A stretch of DNA of 64,000 bases, taken from the NCBI GenBank assembly GCA_029747015.1, contig JAKOGI010000342.1, positions 87,501-151,500 on the forward strand. The letters run 5' to 3'. Each line of letters starts with the position of its first letter. Position 1 is the stretch's first letter. Below are positions 55,344-64,000 of this stretch, one piece after another. The notes below the pieces were generated by a model, which was not told the DNA's origin, ran no database searches, and was given only the letters and a program-made list of their open reading frames with translations. Origin of the DNA: Carnegiea gigantea. Lineage: Eukaryota > Streptophyta > Magnoliopsida > Caryophyllales > Cactaceae. Position numbers and translations under genes: made by a program.

Positions 55344-55800
55344 ATGCTTGTCATCAAACTCTGATGCTTCCACATTAATGTCTCTAAGACCACCCATTGG
55401 AGGCCTTCTTCTCCTATCCCTACTTTCTTAATCATTATAATCTTTATGAGAGGTAGAATGGTTAATATAAATAGGACTCGAATTTTATTGATGTGTTCTT
55501 CTGTCAATGGACATAATCCGTTTCATTTACTTTAGTTCTCTAGGGAGCCTCCTTACTTGCTCTTGGAGCTTAATGAGTTTCGAAGAATGAGAGGATTCAT
55601 CACTATTGGCCATAGTTGAGGGATCTTGAGGTAAAATTTGGTATGGAGGTAGGTCTACATGGATACGGAATGACATAAGGACGAGCTCTGACATAGATTG
55701 ATTAGCCTCGACTAAACCACTAACATGATCAAGGACATGGGTAGCTAGGTGTGACCTTATCATGCTATGTTTCAATTAGCTCTTCTAGTTTTTGTAAAGG
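55344..55800 (-). pseudogene. gag, N-terminal part (outer Ty3 element)
   Basis: The right half of the split gag. An open frame at 55775-55527 reads MIRSHLATHVLDHVSGLVEA and ends SSKLIKLQEQVRRLPRELK, a coiled-coil-like gag N terminus. Towards 55344 the frame reads DINVEASEFDDKH, which corresponds to the start of the gag capsid-type domain. The next residues of that domain are found at 45649 on the other side of the insert (KCNDEKCFKMVILK). Confidence 0.72.
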
Positions 55801-56041
55801 AATTTTTTTGTGGAGTTTTGGTTGTGTTTAATGGTTTGGCATTGTGTTTGGGGTTATTTTAGGATTCTTTGTAGGCTAATAAGGGTTAGCTAAGATAAGT
55901 GAGAGAAAGAAATTTGGTGAAATTAGAATGTAAGTTTTTTGGGGGTGGATTTTGGGATTGAAGAATAAGGGTTTTGATTGAAGAATAAGGATGACTATTT
56001 TAATTGAAAAACCAACTAAAGGATCTAAAGAGGGAGTCTCT

Positions 56042-56054
56042 ACTTTTGATAAGA
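56042..56054 (-). other. Degenerate primer-binding site of the outer Ty3 element
   Basis: Plus strand ACTTTTGATAAGA; the minus strand TCTTATCAAAAGT differs at a few positions from the TGGTATCAAAGCC seen in the related element at 9672-9684. Its position next to the LTR edge supports it. Confidence 0.45.
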
Positions 56055-56057
56055 ACA

Positions 56058-57124
56058 TAATAAGGATAATTCCTTAACTCCCAATCTATAAAATAGTTAA
56101 AAAAAAAAACACACGCACAAAAGAATGGATACTCCTCATTGGATTCAATATCTAACAATCAAGGTTATTGGGAGATTAGAACCCAAAATTGAGATCCCTA
56201 AAGAAGGTAAATACTCTTCATTTGATCTCTCTCTTAAATGCTTATGGCAACCATAGAGAAAATTTAAAGGGAATACTTTAAATCACCAGCTAAAAGAGAA
56301 GAAGAGATTTTTGAGCGAAAATGGTGCTATGCTTTTTAATTCATTCGTTTATCAAATCTCATAATACATTGAGGGAAATAGCTTTATAAATAACCAAAAT
56401 AAGGGAACCTAGCAGATACACTAGTGGAGCAAGTGGACTAATAGATTCCTGCAGATTCCCTCAGTAAATAAATTAAAAAATATAAAGATAATGACAAATT
56501 CTATGAGCTAGAATTTTCAAGATTTCTCTCCCATCTTCTTGGAAGGATCTAAAGAGTTACACTCATCCAATGGGAGTTCCACAACTTGGACCTTCTTCCT
56601 CGGTAGGTATGGATTCATTCTGTTTATGAAAACTCCAAGGTTAATAGATGCATTTTCCCTAAATTAAGCCAAAATCTATATTACTCCAAAATAGATTTTC
56701 TGGACATTTCATAATCTTAACCATTTCTCTCTCACATGGAACCCCATGTCAACACATGGGGATATAGTAGACACATTAGGGAAGTAAATAAATAGGAATT
56801 ACAAGATTTGAGTACCCCTAGTAAGAAACAAAATTCGCGCAATTCAGTAAAATCACTGTGCAAAACCTACGCAGTAGAGTTATCATTTTCGGAGAAGGAA
56901 ATACAAAGCATTACTGGAATTTATTCCGTATTCCTAAAGTAGATTCACCAGGCTTCCTAACAAAGCATGAAATGCACAAATTAGACTTCATTTGTTAGGT
57001 GAAAACCTTTGTCAAAATTGAAGGTTGCGCTAATTTGGAGGCATTCTAGTGTGGAAAGCTTAGGTGAGACATTGGTAAGGATAGAGGTGGAACTAATAAC
57101 TAATATGTGAATTGGTATACATCA
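56058..57124 (-). repeat. 5' LTR of the outer minus-strand Ty3 element
   Basis: On the plus strand it starts TAATAAGGATAATTCC and ends GGTATACATCA. It aligns with 40646-41685 throughout with many substitutions and small indels, and part (56425-56500) resembles the LTR blocks at 8.0 and 10.2 kb. Confidence 0.83.
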
Positions 57125-57179
57125 TATTTGAACTTTACCCTTTTGGATTTTACACTAATTTTTGATGTTTGCATGTAGA

Positions 57180-58620
57180 CCATGACTGGTGAGCAGTCCA
57201 ACCCTTCATATTCTCATATCAGGGACAGGTTGTTAGAAGGTGAGTATGGGATTAGATCTTAGACCCGAAGCAACTAGATGAATCCCTCCAACCTAGTGTA
57301 CTCATGGAACAACCATCACCACATCTCTAGCATTCCTATGTAGGGAGTGATAAGCTTTCTTTTGAGTTAGTGCTTTTTCTGATAATTTTAAATCTTATTT
57401 GGATTGGTCCTGATGATCTATGTCATATTGCTTGTTCTTTATGATGTTGTCCCTTTGTAGAATCAGGAATTTACAAAGGGTTATAGTAGCCTACATGTTG
57501 TTAAGTAGATCTATAGGAGGCTTGGAAGGTGACTAATCATTGTCTCCTTATGGGACTAGCGGAGAGGTTTTGGATATTATCAACACCTTCCATTTCCCTT
57601 TAAGGGAGATGATCAACCCCATAGACTTCTACATGCTAACAGCGGTTCTTTTTGGCTAGAGCCCACTGAGATATGACCCGGATTTAAAGCTAGAGAGGTT
57701 GAGGCATATTACCCTATTGGGCTTTCACCTGAGAAGTGCCCTTCAAATGCAACTCCTTTTAACAATCCCTGATAAAGGATTTGGAGGGCTCCTTTAATAC
57801 CATGTCTTATGAGTAACTCTGCCATGTCTTACACTCTATTGCATTATTTTTATTGATAAGGGCAACTGCTGCCACTTGCATTGGATGGTGAACTTGGAGG
57901 ATATAGTACTATTGGGCAATCTCAACTAGGGTGCCACCTTCGTTGGCTTCCCGAAATATATGAGAGCTACTTATAGTTAGGATTGAGAGAGCTCCCTATA
58001 GTGACCTGGGGGGGTTTAGGAAGGTGCTTGTGGTAAGCTTTTTTTATTTGCTCTGTTTACATTCATCCATTGAAATGTTTTGTTCTACTAACTTGATTCT
58101 TACTTTGCCTTACTGCCTTAGTTCTGAGGGTGTTTCCCCAAGATTGTCCCAAGCACAAAGGGTGCTAAATAGGTGCCTTTCATATCACTATGGACTCAAA
58201 GCAATCAAGGACAGCAACTGCTTTTAGGTGGCCCTAAATGGCTAGACCATCACCTTTGCATTTGGAACTGCTCCCTTTATTTGTCCTTAGGTGATGGGAG
58301 TGGACATTAGAGGTGTCCTTGCTTGTATTAGAATAACTCATGTCATTTCTCACCAATGTATCATCATTGAGGGCCCCTCGAGGTACATTCGATACCTTGG
58401 CCAGTGCTGAATCGTCAAGTTTACTCTAGCCTCGGCTGTGTCTCGAGGGCCAAATTCCTATCACCAATGGGCCATATTCATCTCCTGCTTTACCTTAGAG
58501 TAGATTGTTAACTGCTTAGGTGAGAAGGACTATGTTTACCACCTAGATGATGGGGATTACGGTGAGTTCAGCCACAAACACTTGATGCCTCCCAAAAACC
58601 CCGAATGTAAGCGCCCGATT
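57180..58620 (+). pseudogene. Plant mobile domain (PMD)-like coding remnant
   Basis: Broken plus-strand coding sequence. An ATG at 57182 opens MTGEQSNPSYSHIRDRLLEG. Near 57555-57740 one frame reads VLDIINTFHFPLREMINPID, FYMLTAVLFG and SPLRYDPDLKLERLRHITLL, matching the aminotransferase-like plant mobile domain pattern (TFHFPxGEM, then D-x2-xLTG, FGG). Near 57858-57950 another piece reads FIDKGNCCHLHWMVNLEDIV and ATFVGFPKYMRATY, similar to a later PMD block. A candidate donor (GTGGTAAGC) is at about 58029. Around 58550 a tail reads KDYVYHLDDGDYGEFSHKHL. PMD genes occur both in hosts and in Ty3 and Mutator-type elements. Stops throughout show this one is dead. Confidence 0.5.
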
Positions 58621-61590
58621 TGATCATTCTTCTTTTATCTTCTATTCTGCATGTTACTCCTTGTTTTTAATATGTGGCTTACATGTTGTAGTATCTAGAG
58701 GGTATTAATGATGAGTGCTGGGAGAGGATGCACTAAAACCTTTGGAATATGTTAATATGGGAAGATTAAAGAGGTCAAGGGTGTTGTCACTCTGGAGCTG
58801 CAAAACATTCCTCCATACTAAAGGCGCCCATCTCTTCATTTTTGTTTTGACTCTTTCTCCTACTTACATCATGTTTTTATTCACTAATTCATGTTTCCCT
58901 TATAGGTTTAACTAAGTGGGGAACATAGCTATGATCTTATAAGCACCAAATTATGGCCCTCAGGATTTCTAATCCAACTGTATGCTTGCATCTCTTGTGC
59001 ATTGTTAATCACGGATAACAAGTACCTAACCCACTTAGGGTAAAGCAAATCAACTACGTAGATTCTTATTATTCAGTCCACCAATAAAATTTTTTCTTGT
59101 GTGTAAAAAATTTCCTAAAAAGTTTTGAAAACATTTAAAACCTAGAAGTTTCAAAAATAATTGCAAAAGAGGTAAAAAGCTTGGGGTTTGCATGATTTGC
59201 TAGCATGAGTGCTTAAACCCATGACCTTTAAGCATAAACAACTACAGTTAAAACTAGTGGGCTAGCGTGTTGGCTCATGATAATAACTCTTACAAACAAT
59301 TATCTTAAAACTAAAATAAGGCCTGGCGGTATGATCTTTACTATAGTTGGACCCCAGCAGTAAGTTTTGTTACCTAGCGACTACCGTTGGCGCCTGTTAT
59401 AAGCCACTAGGACCTACTTAGCTTCCCACTTCGAAATCACACATGATTATGTTGTTAGTTGTTATAATCAAACTAATTTGAGGCTAACTTAGCTGATTGC
59501 ATTCAAAATCAACTCTATTCTACATCACTTTAAAATATTTGAGAATGAAAATGATTTGATTTATATTCTTGAAATTACTTCTTGCTTCGGGAGGACACCT
59601 GACTAACATTTTAAATAAAGGTATGCACCTTGCAACCCACTTCCCTTATATAAAACCTCTTTCCAAAAGTACCAAAATTCTTCCAAAATCCTCACTTATC
59701 TTTTGTGAAAGGATACTTATTTTGAGAAGGGCTAGTTCCTAATGCCTTTGGGAGGAAAAAAAAGCTAAGAATCATTGCTTTACTGATATACTCTGATCAA
59801 GGTAGGTTTTGAGGACCATAAACTAAAGATGATAATCTTGTTTATCTCCTTTAATTTGCCTCATTAGTCATGTTCTGAGTTGATGCTTCTATGGTTATGC
59901 ACTTTATGCTTCTATTCTTGTTCATGAAGTAAATATATTTTGTGGATTTGTATTGTTCCTAGATGAATTGCTAACAAGTATTATGAAAAAAAAAATATTC
60001 TAATTAAGTGGTTGACTAAATAAAACTAATTTATAAAAAAACCTATTGTCTGTAACCGAAAAATATAACTTTTAATACAATCATTTCTAGTAGATGCCGC
60101 TATTAAAGTAGGGAACCCGATGGTGGTTTTTCACTACCCATTACTTGATAACTTCACACCTCTAATCCATTCTCATGGTTCGTAGCCATGAAATCACTTA
60201 TTTAATCCCCATTTGGGAATCTTAAGAAGTATAACCTTGTGGAAAAATTCGTTATCCTTCTTAAAAGTCAGATCTTGTGTCCCTTGGTTATCCTTTCCAG
60301 TTTTTGAGGATTTGATTAAAAGAAAAGACTTGTTTTTTTTAAATAGAATTTAGCATTTGTACATTTCCTCAAATATGCTGGTGACTGTCCAAAATTAAAA
60401 GCACCATCCCATCTTGTCACATTTCATCATGCAACACCACTTTGAAAAGTGCAACATGATACATCTCCTTCATTCGTAAGAGGGCAGGCTGCGGGTGAAA
60501 GAGAAGAAGGGAAGTCGATTGAGCCTCAATGAGCCCTGACCCCTTTACTTTCTTTATCCTACATGGGGCCATCAATCCCAGGGTGTTTTTGGTGGTGATT
60601 CGACTGGGGATATGTAGGTGACAGGGCAAGACCTGAAAGAAATGAATGAAGGAAAAATTATTATTTTTCGATACAAAATTTTCATCATGTAGACATCTCG
60701 CATAATGTTCTTAGCCTTAGTGATATGTGGACCTAGAAAATAGGTCATTCAGTTTGGGTATGGGTCGGGTTAGGTTTGGGTGAGGTCATGTTTTGTGTAA
60801 AGTCACTTCAGTTCAGTTAGGTTCAAGTCGAGTGAACTTTTGTTTAGGTCGACTTCTAGTTGACTTTGGATCAACTAATTTTTAATCCAATAAGTTTATC
60901 ATGCAAAAGTAAGCAACTCTGTTAGAAATTTAAGGTCGAGCATGGTTTGGTTCGGGTCAATTCGGATTTCGAGTGAGCCTATTTTAGATATTGGGTCAGG
61001 TATAGATCCCAGTCATTTAGTTCGAATTTCAGGTCTCGGTTCAGTTTTGTAAGGTCTAGTGATATGTCAAAGTTTATCAAGCACTCCCTTGTAAAGCACA
61101 CCTTAAGGATTGTCCTTTTGCCCTTGAAATCATATGGAACTCATTACTACAACTAGCCCTTACTATTCGATTACAACAATACCGCTAGGAAGAATCATCG
61201 TAGCCCTTCAAAGTGCACCACTTTGTAGATGGAAAGGGTCTAGCCTATCACCCCTCAAGATTATGACCACTAAGTCTGCTCACATCCTTTGGACATAGAT
61301 TTGGATCAAACCTCATGTGAATGATTGCCTTGGATAAGTGCTTCTTGTTCTACCCTTCCACGTGCCAAGAGAGTGCAATCCGTGTCTTTTCGACCAAGAA
61401 CCAAAGCCCTACTGGGAATGCAAGGCATCGTTATCAGGAAACCATGTATAGAACCCAACAATGGTCGAAGTAATGGTTGTTCAAATTTTGTCATAATAGT
61501 TTTAATAGGGACATCTTTGTAGCTTCACGATCAAGCCTTACTATGATGCTAAGGGTTGGGAGAAAGTCAATGGGCTGGTAAAGCCATGCT
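58621..61590. other. Mostly unassigned sequence
   Basis: No gene is supported. The inverted partner of the 39-kb dispersed repeat is at about 59140-59430 (listed separately). From 60750 to 61060 words such as GGGTCGGGTTAGGTTTGGGT and GGTTCGGGTCAATTCGGATT recur, a texture like hAT subterminal sequence. Frames at 60417-60629 and 61306-61522 are open but unrecognised. Confidence 0.4.
59140..59430 (-). repeat. Dispersed repeat, possibly tRNA-related SINE, copy 2 (inverted)
   Basis: Reverse-complement partner of 38995-39260. Its minus strand contains ATGCTTAAAGGTCATGGGTTTAAGCAC, where GGGTTTAAGCAC resembles a pol III B box, and the upstream GTCGCTAGGTAAC word. Confidence 0.5.
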
Positions 61591-61599
61591 GAATGACCC

Positions 61600-63070
61600 A
61601 TGCTTACTCTAATCTCCCTGCTGACACCAAAACGTCGAATTTTACGGTTGGTGATGATAAAATAGGCCTTTTAAAAAGGGACCATTAGAGTCGCTTAATG
61701 AGACCTCTTTCTATAAGTTCTAATTTAATGTGAGAAAATGACATCGATACCAACCATCATGAAGAAGATGGTGACGTTGAACAAATCTGAACCCATATGG
61801 CTAATTTGATAGCCTAAATGGAAATCCAGTTTAAGGCTAAATATAATGAGCAGCAAAAACTCATAAAGAACCTTGTGAGAAGGAGACAGAGCATAAGATC
61901 GGAAGGGAAAGAGAAAATGGTATCCACTCTCTTCCCTTGATCCATAAGGAGGATCCATTACTAATGGATTATAGGAGACATATGTTAGAGTAGCTCTTAA
62001 AGAACTCTCAATAATTTAGGAATCAATTTATGGATCTAACTCTATTTACACCACAGCCAAAATGGAACTTGCCAACTATGTTTTCCATCCCTCGAAACTT
62101 GAAATTTATGGCCTAGGTGACTCATCCTCTCATTTGAGGGGTTTCATTAATATTATAAGCCTAAAGGACATAGACTAGTCCCTCTCACTCTAAGAGAGAT
62201 GATGAGTTGTTGGTTTTATTCGAGAGAGCCATACAAGGTTAGCACTAGGGAAAGTTCAACCAAGGAGTTCCTGTCACAATAAAACTTTGTGACTTAAAAC
62301 TTTTAAAATGAGAGGGAAAAGGAGGCTTCTTGAACTTTCTACTCCATTCAAGAGCAAATGAATCCTTGATACTAAGCCATCCTAAGGAAAACGAAGAAGT
62401 CTACATGGTTGTTAAAAACCTACGGCCTAGTTATCACCAACATCCATCATTCCAACCCTTGAACACATTCATCTAATTGCATGATGCTTATGAAAAGGCT
62501 CAAAGAATGCTTATCAAAGTAACAAAAGCTATTCTAAAGATAAGAAGGCAATCACAAACTCTAATGCCAAGTAATAAACGAGGTCAATTTGGTAGAGTTG
62601 TTTAGACCTGACTGCTCCTGAGGGGTCTTAACCTAACAATGAATGAAGCCCACTAAGGCCTTGAAAAGACTTAAAAGTTAGGGGCTACATAAGTCTATTG
62701 GGTCCATGCCTAGTATACATGAGGGAAAATGGAATAAGAAATATGATACAGTGCATATCGCAACTACCATCATGGAAAAGAGCATACCATCGATCAAAGC
62801 TTTGCATTAAAATATGACATACAAGATCTAATAGATGATATAACCATATCTATCCCAAATGCTAAGCCTAACAAGCGAGCCAACCCATTTTGTTCCGTAC
62901 TTATAGTTTACACCATGGAAGAAGTAATTTACCATTACCCCCCACTAGGGATGAAGTAAACGGAATAAGGTGAGATGATTAAGAACACACCTACATAGCC
63001 CAGCCCCTTCATCCCAATTGAAATAGCACAGATAAAATTGGATGGTGAGAAGGAAGTCTCGATAACCTAT
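61600..63070 (+). pseudogene. Tat/Ogre-like Ty3 gag fragment
   Basis: Gag remains on the plus strand. The N-terminal part (about 61795-61920) reads MEIQFKAKYNEQQKLIKNLV. The capsid-type part near 62095 reads LKFYGLGDSSSHLRGFINI, and near 62405-62520 MVVKNLRPSYHQHPSFQPLN then LHDAYEKAQRMLIKVTKAI. The C-terminal part near 62755-62890 reads CAYHNYHHGKEHTIDQSF, ALKYDIQDLIDD and SIPNAKPNKRANPF, the C-x2-H...H-G type block followed by an IQDLID motif seen in Tat/Ogre-like gags. Many stops are present and no pol follows; sequence related to the CACTA element begins about 100 bp further on, so the rest was deleted or lies elsewhere. Confidence 0.68.
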
Positions 63071-63173
63071 ATTTCTATATGAGAGGTTTCTCCTATTTAC
63101 CTAATTTTAAGTCTTTGAAATATATTTTTATAAGTAATGCATATTTTATATGATTTTAGGTGAGAAAGAAGAT

Positions 63174-63770
63174 TCAAATTTGTATTTTGGTGTCCAATTT
63201 GAATACATTTAGTGGCAAATCCCATATTGCCACTACAAATGTATAATTATTCTATTATATACTTTTGTGCATTTGAATTTCTTTTTAAATTTTATAGATA
63301 TATGTTATTATATAATTAACACTTGCAATTGGCAATGAAGCTAAATATTGCACATAAATATGCTTAATAGATAAAAATAAATAAAGGAAGCCAAAGACGA
63401 AACTAGAAAATTTGAATTCAATTCTTATATAAGAAGTTGGATCACATAGTATAATTCTTCATTAGTGTACTTTGTTTATAATTTCTAATAAATGAAATTG
63501 ATCAATTCCATAAGCATTCAAATACAAGAAAAGTAAATTGTGCTAACTAATTAAGAAAGAGAATAGAGAAATTAAATGAGCCCTTCATGATGAACATCGT
63601 GTCCTCTTCATCCCATAGGCTCGTCTAGCATCGTTCTTTGAATGGGATGCCCATATGAAAGGCCAAGTAAATAAAGAAAAAATATTAGCACCAGTAAATA
63701 TCGATATATAAAAAATATGACAATGTACATTGATATGATTCTTAAACAAATACAAAAACGAGTGGACATT
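63174..63770 (-). mobile_element. Partial second copy of the TNPA-only CACTA family
   Basis: Homologous to about 26790-27420 inside the CACTA element at 26.5-36.1 kb. Shared words include ACATTTAGTGGCAA, TTAAATTTTATGGATATATG-like, AAAAATAAATAAAGGAAGC and AAGTAAATAAAGAAA. A subterminal-type motif (TTGCCACTACAAATG) lies at 63225. No CACTA terminus is visible to its left, so this copy is truncated or internally joined. Beyond about 63770 the similarity fades and 63771-64000 is unassigned. Confidence 0.72.
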
Positions 63771-64000
63771 CTAGCTACCAATATGCTCTAATGCTTGATG
63801 CGTAACTTAAATAATCAGAAAATTGACAACATTCATGGCTTGGGTTGCTACCAGTGCACCAACAGCTTATTGACCAAAGGGTCACATAAAGAACTGAATT
63901 TGAAAGCTTTTTGTCAAATACGATTGATATAAATTGCTGTTTTAGAGCTTCTTGCTATCAAAAACTGATAACATATAAGAGTTTCTTGCTATCAAATACT
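63771..64000. other. Unassigned sequence at the window edge
   Basis: No gene or repeat is recognised, except a short internal repeat of GAGCTTCTTGCTATCAAA and GAGTTTCTTGCTATCAAA near the end. Confidence 0.3.

Larger units (their letters stand above)
40646..57124 (-). mobile_element. Ty3/gypsy retrotransposon (CRM/Reina-like), split by an Athila/Tat-like element
   Basis: Minus-strand LTR retrotransposon. The LTRs are at 56058-57124 and 40646-41685. Order from right to left: LTR, degenerate primer site, gag N-terminal part, 9.7-kb inserted element, rest of gag with a mutated zinc knuckle, reverse transcriptase, RNase H, integrase, polypurine tract, LTR. Without the insert it is about 6.8 kb. 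The integrase C terminus (MNVSVAFNVGDLPPY) resembles chromoviruses of the CRM/Reina group, but I see no clear chromodomain and leave the lineage open. The flanking pentamers GATTC (40641-40645) and TATTT (57125-57129) do not match well. LTR divergence and many stops mark it as old. Confidence 0.85.

Noticed and set aside
45645..55355. GTCA as target duplication of the Athila/Tat-like element
   Set aside because: GTCA occurs near both edges but would require an LTR end that the two LTRs do not share, so the duplication is left unresolved.

Overview
The window looks like a block of heterochromatin from a flowering plant. I find no convincing host gene, rRNA, tRNA or CRISPR array. Almost every interpretable base belongs to plant transposable elements: Ty3/gypsy LTR retrotransposons of the Tekay, CRM/Reina-like and Athila/Tat types, CACTA (En/Spm) DNA transposons, an hAT remnant, a Tourist-like MITE and a possible SINE-like repeat. 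The species cannot be read from this sequence. Most coding regions carry frameshifts and stops, many of them explained by C-to-T or G-to-A transitions, as expected for long-methylated DNA.

Layout. (1) 1-7925, minus strand: right-hand part of a large CACTA element with a TNP2-type transposase gene, a Transposase_24 (TNPA-like) gene, an AT-rich tandem array and a subterminal array of CCGTCGGA-type motifs. It ends inside an LTR of the next element. (2) 7926-about 10289, minus strand: partial Ty3 element with gag remains and an initiator-Met primer site. (3) About 12.7-14.17 kb, plus strand: 3' part of an hAT transposon with an open dimerisation-domain ORF. (4) 15614-36415: a degraded Tekay-type chromovirus with a perfect 5-bp target duplication (AGTCT). 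Its right LTR is split by a CACTA element (26489-36069, duplication GTA), which is split in turn by a short gag-only LTR element (30270-34848, duplication ATGAA). (5) 36421-40645: unassigned sequence with a MITE (duplication TAA) and a repeat that recurs inverted at about 59.2 kb. (6) 40646-57124, minus strand: a Ty3 element whose gag is split by a plus-strand Athila/Tat-like element (about 45650-55343). (7) 57125-64000: a broken plant-mobile-domain-like coding region, a Tat/Ogre-like gag fragment, and at the right edge a relative of the CACTA element of block 4.

How the parts relate. The nests give a relative chronology: Tekay is older than CACTA, which is older than the gag-only element; the outer Ty3 element is older than the Athila-like element; the partial Ty3 element at 7.9-10.3 kb is older than the first CACTA element. 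The gag-only element is the freshest, with near-identical LTRs, a perfect primer site and a perfect target duplication. It has no pol and would need enzymes from another element. The 5-kb CACTA carries only a TNPA-like gene and would need a transposase supplied elsewhere. These two are the most interesting objects here.
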